This document shows positions 9,419 to 18,170 of a DNA stretch of 64,000 nt, in pieces. This DNA is from Psychrobacter submarinus (GTDB taxonomy: Bacteria; Pseudomonadota; Gammaproteobacteria; Pseudomonadales; Moraxellaceae). Location: positions 124,001 to 188,000 of the forward strand of contig NZ_CAJHBQ010000002.1 in assembly GCF_904846685.1 (NCBI RefSeq), in the 5' to 3' direction. Position 1 is the first letter of the stretch; every line of letters starts with the position of its first letter. The position numbers and the translations under genes are program-made. Under the pieces are notes generated by a model, which was not told the origin of the DNA, ran no database searches, and saw nothing but the letters and a program-made list of their open reading frames with translations.

Positions 9419-9836
9419 ACTGGCCTCAGTAAATAAAATAGCTCAATAACAATAAATAAAGGAGATAATAAGTAGATAACATAAGATAAAGAACGCTAGC
9501 GACAAAAATCTGACTTGCTAGTAACCAGTTATAATAACAGTTTAAGCAATATTGCTGAAAATTTATCCAAAAAGACTTTAACCCATAAAAATCGTACTAA
9601 AAGCCTTTAAGTTACTAAAAACCCGTGCTATGATATTTTTAAGCAACATAGGTTACAAATTTATTACTGGTGAGTTCAATAATAGTTTTGTCGTCTGCCT
9701 ACCATTAGTTGCTATCTTATAACAATATAATAGCAACTAATGGGTCTGTAATTCTAATATCATTATCTTAGTACCCGTTTATATGCAATGTTGCAAAGGA
9801 ATTTGGGGCTAAGCGCACTGTTTAGGAAGTTTTATT
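9419..9836. other. intergenic region / long leader of the cold-shock gene
   Basis: These 418 bases lie between divergent aroQ and csp. The region is AT-rich and contains a perfect 14-bp inverted repeat (9702-9743). Genes for CspA-type proteins often have long structured 5' leaders that respond to temperature, and the distance here would allow one. No conserved cold box could be assigned with confidence. Confidence 0.45.
9702..9743. repeat. perfect 14-bp inverted repeat upstream of csp
   Basis: CCATTAGTTGCTAT and ATAGCAACTAATGG pair without mismatch around a 14-nt AT-rich loop, about 95 bp before the csp ATG. There is no T-run after it on the plus strand. It could be an RNA hairpin in the csp leader or a protein-binding palindrome. 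Confidence 0.8.
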
Positions 9837-10052
9837 ATGTCAGCTCGTGAGCAAGGTATCGTTAAGTGGTTTAATGACTCAAAAGGGTTTGGTTTCATTC
9901 AACGTGATGGCGGCGAGGACATCTTTGTCCATTTTCGCGCGATTCAAGGCGATGGTTACCGCTCTTTGAAAGATGGTGAAAAAGTGGAGTTCAGTGTGGT
10001 TGAAGGCGAAAAAGGCCTACAAGCTGAAGAAGTTAGAAAACTAGAAGAGTAG
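9837..10052 (+). CDS. cold-shock domain protein (CspA family)
   Basis: A 71-residue single-stranded nucleic-acid-binding protein that acts as an RNA chaperone. The whole protein is one cold-shock domain with RNP1 KGFGFI and RNP2 DIFVHF, plus the usual start [21 protein letters not shown] precedes the ATG at a suitable distance. It is flanked by a long leader with a perfect hairpin and, downstream, a long imperfect hairpin ending in a T-run. Whether it is induced by cold, or is constitutive like CspC/CspE, cannot be read from sequence. Confidence 0.96.
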   Translation: MSAREQGIVKWFNDSKGFGFIQRDGGEDIFVHFRAIQGDGYRSLKDGEKVEFSVVEGEKGLQAEEVRKLEE

Positions 10053-10110
10053 ACGCTGCAGGCGTTATGGCGCTTTGTCATAATATTGGTAGCAACTACG
10101 CTATACTACC

Positions 10111-10196
10111 GAGTCAAACCTGTCTCATTTAGCCCGTATTGTATGTATAATCATATGTACAGGTAAAATGAGCCACTAGGTTTGGCTCTTTTGCGT
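10111..10196 (+). terminator. long imperfect hairpin and terminator after csp
   Basis: GAGTCAAACCT (10111-10121) can pair with AGGTTTGGCTC (10178-10188), and CTCATTT with AAATGAG. A smaller internal palindrome lies at 10141-10160. A short 3' hairpin GAGCCA-TGGCTC is followed by TTTTGCGTTTTA. The larger fold and the short stem may be alternative structures. Confidence 0.6.
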
Positions 10197-10237
10197 TTTA
10201 TAGCTAGGATATTGGCTTTTGCTTTGCACTAGTACTA

Positions 10238-10407
10238 GGGCGTGTCCCTAATTCAAGCGTTTATGACTAAATGGGCTAAAAATGGCTAAATCTTTGGCAA
10301 ACGGTGTCAAATAGCTGGTCAATATCTTGATATTACCTGCGCTATTTTCCTTGTTTGCCTGCGATTTATCTCATTTTTATCACCATTTTTAAAATAGGGA
10401 CACGCCC
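10238..10407. mobile_element. MITE-like element, GGGCGTGTCC subfamily, 170 bp
   Basis: Inverted termini GGGCGTGTCCCTA and TAGGGACACGCCC bound a 170-bp AT-rich segment with TA on both sides. The first seven bases (GGGCGTG) match the longer elements in the window, but the inner terminus and body differ. The frame at 10319-10501 on the minus strand runs across the element and looks spurious. It sits about 110 bp upstream of the helicase gene and may have brought or displaced promoter sequence. Confidence 0.8.
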
Positions 10408-10517
10408 TAGCAGACGCTATCATTACTTTAAAAGTAATCGTAGTGAAAGTAGTGTTAGTGCTGATCAGCATGGGCTGTAGGCGTGTTAATAGACGCTTCA
10501 CCTATAAGGATGATTTT

Positions 10518-11672
10518 TTGAGTAATTTTACCACTTTTAGTGACTTACCATTATCAGCGCCGACATTACGCGCTATTCAAGATTTGGGCTTCACTGAGCT
10601 CACCGCTATTCAAGCGCAAATATTGCCGCATACTTTAGCGCATCAAGACGCTATTGGACAGGCACAAACTGGTACCGGTAAGACCGCGACGTTTTTGATT
10701 ACGATTATAGAGGCGCTACTGAAGCGACCTTTTGATAATGGCGAGGCGCGCTATCTAGGGGAGCCGCGGGCGGTAGTGATGGCGCCAACGCGGGAGCTTG
10801 CGCAGCAGATATTTGATGATTGTGTGGAGCTGACCAAATACACTGACTTGCATAGCGTTTGTATTATGGGCGGGACGAGCTATGATACTCAGCAGCATGA
10901 GCTTGAACGTAAATATATTGATATATTGATCGCCACTCCTGGACGTCTAATTGATCTGATGCATAAAGGGATGGTCTATTTAGATCGGGTAGAGGTATTG
11001 GTGCTCGATGAAGCAGATCGTATGCTCGATATGGGCTTCATCCCTGATATTAAGCGTCTAGTTGGCCGGATGCCAGCGAATAGTGATCGACAAAGCTTAT
11101 TGTTTTCAGCGACTTTTAATCAAGATGTGATGAATCTAGCCTATCGCTGGCTACATGAGCCGCAGTTTGTCGAGATTGAGCCTGAGCACAAAACTAGCGA
11201 GCTGGTCGAGCAGCATTTCTACCTCTTGACCGAAGAGCAAAAGCTAGCTGCTTTGCAGCGTATCATTGCAGACAATAGTGTCGATAAAGTGATAGTCTTT
11301 GCTAATCGTAAAGATCAGGTAAAACGCCTTTATCATAAGCTGCGTCAAACACATAAAACCGTTATGCTATCGGGTGATGTCATTCAACAAAAGCGTGAAA
11401 AGTACTTGCAGCGCTTCAAAGACGGGAATGCATCTGTGTTGGTCGCAACCGATGTAGCAGGACGCGGCATTCATGTTGACGATATCAGCCATGTGGTCAA
11501 CTATACTTTGCCCGATCAGCCAGATGATTATGTGCACCGTATTGGCCGTACCGGGCGCGCTGGACAAACCGGAATTAGTATCAGCTTTGTGAGCGAAGAC
11601 GATGCTTTTAACTTGCCAGCCTTAGAGAAGCATTTGGATACTAAGTTTAGTCTTGAGCAGTGGCAAGAGTAG
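10518..11672 (+). CDS. DEAD-box ATP-dependent RNA helicase (RhlB-like)
   Basis: The product unwinds RNA duplexes using ATP. It has the full DEAD-box set: a Q motif around FTELTAIQAQ, the Walker A segment AQTGTGKT, PTRELAQQ, TPGRLIDL, DEAD in VLDEADRMLDMGF, SAT in LLFSATF, and HRIGRTGRAG. Overall spacing resembles RhlB, a degradosome helicase, but family assignment inside the DEAD group is tentative. I chose the TTG at 10518 because AAGGA lies seven bases upstream and the protein then begins SNFTTFSDL, as in homologues. An in-frame GTG at 10443 would add 25 unconserved residues. Small mobile repeats lie on both sides of the gene. Confidence 0.92.
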   Translation: MSNFTTFSDLPLSAPTLRAIQDLGFTELTAIQAQILPHTLAHQDAIGQAQTGTGKTATFLITIIEALLKRPFDNGEARYLGEPRAVVMAPTRELAQQIFDDCVELTKYTDLHSVCIMGGTSYDTQQHELERKYIDILIATPGRLIDLMHKGMVYLDRVEVLVLDEADRMLDMGFIPDIKRLVGRMPANSDRQSLLFSATFNQDVMNLAYRWLHEPQFVEIEPEHKTSELVEQHFYLLTEEQKLAALQRIIADNSVDKVIVFANRKDQVKRLYHKLRQTHKTVMLSGDVIQQKREKYLQRFKDGNASVLVATDVAGRGIHVDDISHVVNYTLPDQPDDYVHRIGRTGRAGQTGISISFVSEDDAFNLPALEKHLDTKFSLEQWQE

Positions 11673-11695
11673 GGCGATATGTATCGTCTAGACTC

Positions 11696-11754
11696 GGGCG
11701 TGCCCTTATTTTTAAGCCATTTAGGTGACTAGCAATTAAATTAAGGACACGCCC
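11696..11754. mobile_element. short remnant of the GGGCGTGTCC element subfamily
   Basis: GGGCGTGCCCTTA at the left and TAAGGACACGCCC at the right form inverted termini only 59 bp apart. TA follows the right end, while the left flank is TC. It looks like an internally deleted relative of the 170-bp element at 10238-10407, with which it brackets the helicase gene. Confidence 0.65.
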
Positions 11755-11761
11755 TAATACA

Positions 11762-11799
11762 AAAAGCCCTTAATCTCAGTAGTGAGGTTAAGGGCTTTT
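11762..11799. terminator. bidirectional terminator between helicase and SafE genes
   Basis: AAAAGCCCTTAA pairs with TTAAGGGCTTTT, and the stem extends through CTCA-TGAG. It serves the convergent helicase gene (+) and the SafE-type gene (-), with a T-run on both strands. Confidence 0.88.
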
Positions 11800-11879
11800 G
11801 GCTAAAGTGTCTTAGTAAAATACGATTATTTCGAAATAAAGACGAGCCTTAGCTGTCGATAATTTTATATGTATGATGT

Positions 11880-12734
11880 CTACGAAGACGGCTCGTGGTG
11901 TGTATGATGACTCATGGCATCATCACTCATATCATGCATACTATGATCGACTGTGCTATCCATCTGGCTCATATCATGATGGGCTGTGCTGTCTGCATCA
12001 GACATCATCGCTGAGTGACTGCCATGATCCATTTGCCCATGGCCACCGCCGTGTCCACCGTGCATATTTGCCATGACCATAGGGATGGCAACGACAGCCA
12101 AGCCAGATAGCACCATGATTGCGCCATTGAGCTGTCTTAGATGAAAGCGGCCAATTTTTTCACGTAACCAGCCGACCGTCTCATGGGTGGCGACCAGCAT
12201 CGGCACCGTGCCAAGACCAAAAACAAACATCAACGCTGCACCGCCCAAAGGATCATGAGCGACCACCGCGATGAGTAGGGCGCCATATACCAAACCGCAA
12301 GGCAAAAAGCCCCATAGTAGACCAGCTGTCAATGCACGTGGAAAGGTGTTTAGGGGAAAGACCTTTTGGCGTAGCGGGCTGAGGTATTGCCAAAAGCGCA
12401 TACCAAAGCGCTCAAGCTTATTCAAAAAAGGCGCGCCAAGCATGGTCACACCCACAAAGACCAACACTGCGCCCAGTAAAATACGTGGCAAGCTATTGCC
12501 TTTCATGAGTGGCTCTAACACCGTCGTACCGATAAATCCTGCCAGCAGACCTAACAGTGCATAACTGCTCAGACGGCCAAAATGATAAGTAAAGACAAGA
12601 GCGCGGCGCTTGGCGGGGCTGACATCCTTCATCGATAGACTAAAAGCCGTGACTAAGCCTCCACACATACCTAAGCAGTGCGGAGAACCAAAAAAACCCA
12701 TAAATAATGCGGCAATAAGTAAAGCTGTGGTCAT
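11880..12734 (-). CDS. SafE/TauE-type membrane protein linked to cytochrome oxidase assembly
   Basis: A 284-residue polytopic inner-membrane protein starting with the conserved HCLGMCGG motif (residues 19-26), as in the SafE/DsbD-like transmembrane family often annotated 'sulfite exporter TauE/SafE'. About six helices are visible. The last 60 residues are very rich in His, Met and Asp (MHGGHGGGHGQMDHG and so on), a composition suited to binding copper or another metal. It lies 59 bp after ccoS on the same strand. This pairing is usual in cbb3-type cytochrome oxidase maturation clusters, so a role in copper delivery or heme-copper oxidase assembly is the best inference, not sulfite export. Confidence 0.88.
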   Translation of the reverse strand: MTTALLIAALFMGFFGSPHCLGMCGGLVTAFSLSMKDVSPAKRRALVFTYHFGRLSSYALLGLLAGFIGTTVLEPLMKGNSLPRILLGAVLVFVGVTMLGAPFLNKLERFGMRFWQYLSPLRQKVFPLNTFPRALTAGLLWGFLPCGLVYGALLIAVVAHDPLGGAALMFVFGLGTVPMLVATHETVGWLREKIGRFHLRQLNGAIMVLSGLAVVAIPMVMANMHGGHGGGHGQMDHGSHSAMMSDADSTAHHDMSQMDSTVDHSMHDMSDDAMSHHTHHEPSS

Positions 12735-12793
12735 ACAGAACTTCTCCTAGCAAACAAGAGCACTGTCGGTCTTGATCTAAAGGTAGATAAAAA

Positions 12794-13045
12794 TTAGGAG
12801 TTGGAGTGTGAATTATCTTCGTTGTTATCGATATGAGTATCAGCGGTATCAGAGGGTTGACTCGTGACCTCTTCATGGGCTTGAATCACCTGACGACGCT
12901 CTTGACGATCCTCTAAGATAATACGCTGAGAGGCGTTATCTAAATCCTCAAATTGATTGGATTTTACCGCATAACGCACCGCCCAAATGGCGACGACAAA
13001 TAGCATCAAACTCAAAGGAATCAACAAAAAGATACTGAGCATCAT
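12794..13045 (-). CDS. ccoS: cbb3-type cytochrome oxidase assembly protein CcoS
   Basis: An 83-residue single-helix membrane protein. The helix LLIPLSLMLFVVAIWAVRYAVKSNQFEDLDN followed by a short acidic-basic tail is the CcoS pattern. CcoS is needed for cofactor insertion into cbb3-type cytochrome c oxidase. The structural ccoNOPQ genes and the copper ATPase ccoI are not in the window and no oxidase gene is adjacent, so the cluster here is reduced to ccoS and the SafE-type gene. The tail beyond residue 55 is extended and low in complexity. Confidence 0.9.
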   Translation of the reverse strand: MMLSIFLLIPLSLMLFVVAIWAVRYAVKSNQFEDLDNASQRIILEDRQERRQVIQAHEEVTSQPSDTADTHIDNNEDNSHSNS

Positions 13046-13145
13046 AAACCTCTAACGGTTAACTCTAAAAAACGTTTGTCAGCGGTTATTATACGCTTAA
13101 TAAGACTCAATTAGGAGAAAGGCACAGGCGAAAAATCTGTTATCG

Positions 13146-13916
13146 CTACTCATTGGTTTTTTGTGCTTTGCCTCTTGGGGTTAATAGCTGCTCTGTGCTT
13201 ACCTCTTTAGCGTCACGGCAGTTATTCTGCGGGCGAATGATATCGCGTAAGTAGGCGGCAATCTCATAGACTGCACGCCTTGAATGGGTCAAGTTTTGCG
13301 CCGGCTCCATCCAATCTCGCTTAACCGGCAACGGAGCATTGAGAGCAGTACTTTTAATACCATTTAGAGCAAACTGCCTGCGCGCACGCGGCATGTGATA
13401 ACGATCAGTGATTAAATAAACATGATGCAAAGGCACACGTTTCGCGGTAAAACGTGCGTTTTCGCAAGTATTCATACTGGCATTTTCGCTAATCAAACCA
13501 TCGATACCATGCTCAAGTAGCCATTGGCCAAGCCAAGGGGCTTCTGCGCCACTAAGCACGATGGGTAAGGGTAGATCATGATACGCAGCTGCCGCAGTCT
13601 GTGCCCGGTTCAGGCTGTAGCTATTGAGAACAATTTGATTATTATTATCATTGGTCAAGCCGCCGCCTAGTACCACATAAGCGGTTGGCGGCGAGCTTAT
13701 GGCCGACGAGGCCGTATTAGGGAGAGGCAGGCGCGTCAGCACGTAGACCACGGCTTGCGAAAATAGCGGCGTAAATAAGCTAATGAGTACTAAGACAACA
13801 GCAGTAGAACCCACTAAAAAGGTGATATTAATAATACGAAACACTTTGACCATACGCTCAGCTGCGCGCAGATAATAACGCCATAAACGTTTTGACAATG
13901 GTCGTTTAGTCGGCAT
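13146..13916 (-). CDS. YdcF/SanA family (DUF218) membrane-anchored protein
   Basis: The protein has an N-terminal transmembrane segment (about IINITFLVGSTAVVLVLISLF) and a DUF218 domain with the marks YVVLGGGLTND, PLPIVLSGAEAP, ENARFTA and YLITDRYHMPRARRQF. SanA, ElyC and YdcF proteins act at the inner membrane facing the periplasm and affect envelope integrity and peptidoglycan or lipid-carrier metabolism. The ATG at 13916 was chosen; a TTG five codons upstream is the alternative. The start overlaps the end of murB by 11 bases, which suggests translational coupling and fits a cell-envelope role. Confidence 0.88.
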   Translation of the reverse strand: MPTKRPLSKRLWRYYLRAAERMVKVFRIINITFLVGSTAVVLVLISLFTPLFSQAVVYVLTRLPLPNTASSAISSPPTAYVVLGGGLTNDNNNQIVLNSYSLNRAQTAAAAYHDLPLPIVLSGAEAPWLGQWLLEHGIDGLISENASMNTCENARFTAKRVPLHHVYLITDRYHMPRARRQFALNGIKSTALNAPLPVKRDWMEPAQNLTHSRRAVYEIAAYLRDIIRPQNNCRDAKEVSTEQLLTPRGKAQKTNE

Positions 13917-15039
13917 GGCCACTTTGTCCAATACTAGCGTTAGTATTGACCCAAATAGGTTCGCGGGTTAAAGCGACCTTGAACTTATCATAGACTTGGC
14001 TACCAATAAACTCTTGGGATTTTGCGACATCTATTTGCCTCGCTTGGTAGGGCTGGTGATTGGTTAAGACTAAAGCTTGCCGCTGATGAGTGAGAATAGG
14101 CGCAATGCCGCCGCCTTTTAGCCCAGCATGCTCGATCAGCCAACCGGCAGCTACTTTGACCTTTTGCTCTGGCATCGGGTAGCCAACGATATCAGGATAT
14201 CGGCTTTGCAAATCGTCGAACTGATCTTGATCGATGATCGGGTTTTGAAAGAAGCTGCCGCAATTGGGCAGCTGCTTAGGATCTGGGATTTTTTGCTGAC
14301 GAATATGGATAATGGCCTGCATCACATCGCTAGGCGCAGGTTGAGACCGGTTATGCTGCTCAGCATAGCGCTGTGCTACCAATTTCACATCACCATAATT
14401 AACAGCGACTCGCGCCGGATCGGTATGCAAACGCAGGCTTACTCGGCTGATGAGCCAAGTATTGGGGCTGCGTTTAAACAGGCTGTCACGGTAGTCAAAC
14501 TGACAGTCGCCAATGGACAAGTCATGCCAAGTTTGCGTAGGCAAATGATAAGCTCGCACTGATTGTAAGTAGTCTTCTAATTGTACCCCGTAAGCGCCGA
14601 TATTTTGGACCGGAGCGGCGCCGGTTAAGCCTGGTATAAGGGCTAAATTCTCTAAGCCGTACCAGCCTTGAGTGACGGTATAAGTGACTAACTCATGCCA
14701 GTTTTCTCCTGCCATCACTTCGATATCGACATATTCTGCGGTCTGTTTGGTGACCTCAATACCGCGCATAAAGGGACGTAGCACAATAGCGTGCAGCTGC
14801 GCGGGGAGTAAGACATTACTACCGCCTGACAGAACAAATAAAGGTAGCTGACCGTCATCTCGTTTATTAAATTCCGCCATAAACGCATCTAGCTGAGACT
14901 CTTCAGTGATAGTCACCGCTTTGTCCGCTACGCAAGCTAGCGCCATAGTATTAGCATGTGACAAATCGTGTGCTAGATTATGGGAGAAGCTTAAGTCATT
15001 CGCACTAACGCTTGAGCGAGGTGGTAAAACTGAGGCCAT
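13906..15039 (-). CDS. murB: UDP-N-acetylmuramate dehydrogenase
   Basis: MurB reduces UDP-GlcNAc-enolpyruvate to UDP-MurNAc, the second committed step of peptidoglycan synthesis, using FAD and NADPH in the cytosol. The 377-residue length and the motifs LSGGSNVLL, GLENLALIPGLTGAAPVQNIGAYG, DCQFDYRDSLFK, NCGSFFQNP and AAGWLIEHAGLKG place it with the type I enzymes. The motif LIEHAGLKG includes the conserved glutamate. The gene lies 97 bp after the phosphatase gene and overlaps the start of ydcF, so the three probably form one operon. Confidence 0.96.
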   Translation of the reverse strand: MASVLPPRSSVSANDLSFSHNLAHDLSHANTMALACVADKAVTITEESQLDAFMAEFNKRDDGQLPLFVLSGGSNVLLPAQLHAIVLRPFMRGIEVTKQTAEYVDIEVMAGENWHELVTYTVTQGWYGLENLALIPGLTGAAPVQNIGAYGVQLEDYLQSVRAYHLPTQTWHDLSIGDCQFDYRDSLFKRSPNTWLISRVSLRLHTDPARVAVNYGDVKLVAQRYAEQHNRSQPAPSDVMQAIIHIRQQKIPDPKQLPNCGSFFQNPIIDQDQFDDLQSRYPDIVGYPMPEQKVKVAAGWLIEHAGLKGGGIAPILTHQRQALVLTNHQPYQARQIDVAKSQEFIGSQVYDKFKVALTREPIWVNTNASIGQSGHAD

Positions 15040-15136
15040 AAATAGTCCTATGCGACTAATAAAGAATGATCTAAAAGTAAATGCGAAAAATCTTCAGTAA
15101 ACCAAACAATCAAGGGAGGAGTATTATATAAGCCCC

Positions 15137-15634
15137 TTAATTCGTCTTCCAGCTCTCAATCCAAGCTTGCGTACTCGATTCAATACGTTCGATAACGTCC
15201 TCGAACGCTTCGCTTTCGCCTTGATAAGGATCAGGCACATCATCACCGCCATAAGTAGGATCTTCTTCACTAAACAAAGCCAGTTTTGCTAAGGTCTCTT
15301 CAGGCTCATCTATCCCGTCCTTTATCGCCTGCAAGTCCGTTAGATTTTGAGTGTCCATAGCCAAAATTAAGTCAAAATTCCGAAAATCATCGGCAGTCAC
15401 TTGCCGAGCCACTAATTTACTAATGTTATAGCCGTTGAGTTTGGCATGACGCTGCGCGCGCGTATCAGGAGCGTGACCAATATGCCAATCGCCGGTTCCG
15501 GCTGAGTCTATCTTGATATCTAGACCAGCTATAGCAGCCTGTTGACGAAAAATCTCTTCAGCGGTAGGCGAGCGGCAAATATTACCCAAACAAACCAAGA
15601 GTACAGACGAGGGGGCAGAGGCTTTAATTGGCAT
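15137..15634 (-). CDS. low-molecular-weight protein-tyrosine-phosphatase
   Basis: The protein dephosphorylates phosphotyrosine through a cysteine intermediate. The CX5R signature is CLGNICRS near the N-terminus (Cys15, Arg21), and the acid loop is DDVPDPYQG toward the end. I chose the ATG at 15634, giving 165 residues, because AAGG lies upstream of it and the P loop then sits at the usual position. A TTG 18 codons upstream would add an unconserved extension. Genes of this family regulate exopolysaccharide kinases in several bacteria, but no such kinase is nearby. It precedes murB on the same strand. Confidence 0.93.
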   Translation of the reverse strand: MPIKASAPSSVLLVCLGNICRSPTAEEIFRQQAAIAGLDIKIDSAGTGDWHIGHAPDTRAQRHAKLNGYNISKLVARQVTADDFRNFDLILAMDTQNLTDLQAIKDGIDEPEETLAKLALFSEEDPTYGGDDVPDPYQGESEAFEDVIERIESSTQAWIESWKTN

Positions 15635-15929
15635 AAAATAACCTTTTTTATCAGCATATTGATTATGCATTGACTCTATAGCGCGCAAGCTCCCCTAAAA
15701 AGAGCAGCTGGCGTCTACTTTCAATATAAAACGAATTATGGAATAGTGCTATGACTGAGCAACAATGTGCTTAAGTAAAAACGTAACGATCAATCACACT
15801 GTTATAAAATAGCCACTAGCGTAACGATAAATGATGACAAAGGCAAGAAGAGCGAAGAGATAAACGCTAGTAATAATAAGGGCTGTAGTGCTAAAGTATC
15901 AGTGGTTACTGACGTTATTAAAAGCTGAT

Positions 15930-16370
15930 TTAGTCTTGTTTGTCTTTAAACCGCTGCAACTCTCGGCGCTGCTTTTTATTAGGCTTATTATCAGGACGCG
16001 CTAAATTGGCCAGTTTACGCTGCTCAGCATAATAGGCGCGGCGCTCAGTGCTTTCATCCGTCTCTGAATAGAGCATTTGCGCAGCAGAGGCGTTACCGCG
16101 CTGGGCGCTTAGGGCTTCAACGATGACCGTTTTTTCAGTCATTGCTGTCGCGGATCCCTGCCGAATCTGTAGCTCATCACCAACGGCAATCTCTTTGCTG
16201 GTTTTGACTCGGCTACCAGCATAATGCACACGCCCGCTCTCAATCGCTTCTTTGGCGAGCGTACGTGTCCGATAAAAGCGCGCCGCCCATAGCCATTTAT
16301 CAATACGCATACGTACCGCTTCAGGTTGGCTATGGCTAGGCCGGTTATGGTTTTTGTTATGTTTACGCAT
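15930..16370 (-). CDS. hslR: S4-domain RNA-binding protein, Hsp15 family
   Basis: Hsp15 binds stalled 50S subunits carrying nascent chains and helps recycle them after heat stress. The 146-residue product has an S4 fold: VRMRIDKWLWAARFYRTRT, then AKEAIESGRVHYAGSRVKTSKEIAVGDELQI. The C-terminal tail is basic (KKQRRELQRFKDKQD), as in known Hsp15. The ATG at 16370 was chosen over the overlapping TTG one codon earlier because GAGG is better spaced from it. The gene is separate from its neighbours by over 80 bp on each side. Confidence 0.92.
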   Translation of the reverse strand: MRKHNKNHNRPSHSQPEAVRMRIDKWLWAARFYRTRTLAKEAIESGRVHYAGSRVKTSKEIAVGDELQIRQGSATAMTEKTVIVEALSAQRGNASAAQMLYSETDESTERRAYYAEQRKLANLARPDNKPNKKQRRELQRFKDKQD

Positions 16371-16457
16371 CAAAACCTCATTAATATCAATAAACTATGA
16401 TAGTAAATGGTGTTTTTTTTATAAATTAAAAGAGCGCTCGGTCTCTTATAAAAACCG

Positions 16458-18011
16458 CTATTTTAAAAACAGCTGATAAGCGACATTATCATTGAGCATA
16501 GTACAGTCATAGCCGATATCAAGTAGCGCATCTTGCAATTGACGCGAGTTGCTCATCGAGGCTTGTAGGCCAACCAACACGCGACCTTCAGCGGCGCCAT
16601 GATTGCGATAATGGAACAAGGTGATATTAAAATCATCGCCAAGTTTTTCTAAGAAAGTCAGCAACGCGCCAGGACGCTCGGGAAAGACCACTTTTAGTAG
16701 CTGCTCGTTTTCGACATGAGCATGGCCACCAATGAGATGGCGGATGTGTGATTTGGCGATGTCGTCGTCGGTCAAATCGTGAGCGGTATAGCCATCATCT
16801 GCCAGTTGTTTGCTGATGGTGTGTCGCTCTTTTTCGCCTTCTTTTAGGGCGATACCGACGAAGATTGAGGCAGGCTCCATCGAGTCTGGTGATTTTTGAC
16901 TATCGGCGCGGTAGTTAAACTCAGTAATATTACGTCCATGTAGGCTACGGCAGAAGTTTAAAAAAGCGCCAGTCTGCTCAGGAATGGTCACGCCAAAGAT
17001 GGCTTCTTTTTTCTCGCCGATTTCGGTGCGCTCAGCGATATAACGCAGGCGGTCAAAGTTCATGTTGGCGCCGCAGATGATGCCGACGCAGTTTTTACCT
17101 TGCAAATCATGCGCTTTGATATATTTTTTCATACCAGCGACCGACAGAGCACCGGCTGGCTCAACGATACTACGGTTTTCTTCAAAGACATCTTTGACTG
17201 CTGCGCAGACTTCATCGTTAGTACAAGTCACGACCTCTGGTTCGACGATAGGCCCGGAGCCATCGCTTTTTTGCGTGCGCACCACATCAAAAGGCAGCTC
17301 ACCGATTTGCGCCACAGCCACGCCATCGACAAACAGACCGACTTGCTCAAGCTTAACGCGCTCATTGGCTTCAAGAGCAGCTTTAAGCGAGGCGGATTGT
17401 TCCGCTTCTACAGCGATGACTTTGACATGCGGCGCAACTTCGCCTAAAAATGCGGCAACCCCTGAGATGAGGCCGCCGCCGCCAACCGCCACAAACACAT
17501 AATCCATGTTGCGCCACTGCTGGGTGAGCTCAAGCCCTATGGTGCCTTGACCAGCAATCACCAACTCATCATCATAAGGCGGGATAAAGGTCAGGCCCTC
17601 AGCCTCGGCGCGGTTGATCGCATAGCGGTTAGCTTCATCAAAGCTGTCGCCGTGCAGATCGACATTACCACCTAAGGCGCGTACAGCCGCAACTTTGATA
17701 TCGGGTGTGGTGGTAGGCATGACGATGATGTTATTAAGCATAAGCTTGCGTGCAGAATAAGCCACGCCTTGCGCGTGGTTGCCTGCTGAGGCACAAATGA
17801 CGCCGCGAGCTTTTTGCTCATCGGACAGCTGGCTAATGCGATTATAAGCGCCGCGCAATTTAAAGGATTTGACAGGCTGCAGGTCTTCGCGCTTAAAGCG
17901 AATATCATTAGCAAAACGTTGGGTCAGCTTAGGAGCCGCTTCTAGTGGCGTTTGAATAGCAACGTCATAGACGGTGGCTTGCAAGATGGCGCGTACCCAA
18001 TGTGACAGCAT
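16458..18011 (-). CDS. ilvA: threonine ammonia-lyase, biosynthetic
   Basis: IlvA deaminates threonine to 2-oxobutanoate, the first step to isoleucine. The 517-residue length is that of the long biosynthetic form. The PLP lysine is Lys51 in SFKLRGAYNRIS, and the phosphate loop is AVGGGGLISG. The C-terminal third (about 330-517) carries two ACT-like regulatory segments, consistent with feedback inhibition by isoleucine. The IS30-family element begins 159 bp behind its start, so the upstream region of ilvA is now partly IS sequence. Confidence 0.96.
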   Translation of the reverse strand: MLSHWVRAILQATVYDVAIQTPLEAAPKLTQRFANDIRFKREDLQPVKSFKLRGAYNRISQLSDEQKARGVICASAGNHAQGVAYSARKLMLNNIIVMPTTTPDIKVAAVRALGGNVDLHGDSFDEANRYAINRAEAEGLTFIPPYDDELVIAGQGTIGLELTQQWRNMDYVFVAVGGGGLISGVAAFLGEVAPHVKVIAVEAEQSASLKAALEANERVKLEQVGLFVDGVAVAQIGELPFDVVRTQKSDGSGPIVEPEVVTCTNDEVCAAVKDVFEENRSIVEPAGALSVAGMKKYIKAHDLQGKNCVGIICGANMNFDRLRYIAERTEIGEKKEAIFGVTIPEQTGAFLNFCRSLHGRNITEFNYRADSQKSPDSMEPASIFVGIALKEGEKERHTISKQLADDGYTAHDLTDDDIAKSHIRHLIGGHAHVENEQLLKVVFPERPGALLTFLEKLGDDFNITLFHYRNHGAAEGRVLVGLQASMSNSRQLQDALLDIGYDCTMLNDNVAYQLFLK

Positions 18012-18170
18012 AATAATTCCTAAAAGAGAGTTAAAAAAGCAAATGGAGACAAAAAATTTAAATAGATTAGCCTATGCTGATTTTGCCTATCTTGCAAGAC
18101 ACAATTGCAGTTTTTATAGCAGTTTTACTGCCTTAATGGTTTTTGAGTAAAAAACAGTCTTCTTATAGGA

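Noticed and set aside
10319..10501. 60-codon frame on the minus strand before the helicase gene
   Set aside because: It crosses the 170-bp mobile element and the helicase leader and has no protein-like features.
16395..16440. Possible terminator near ilvA/hslR spacer (poly-T stretch)
   Set aside because: The T-run is not preceded by a convincing stem on either strand.
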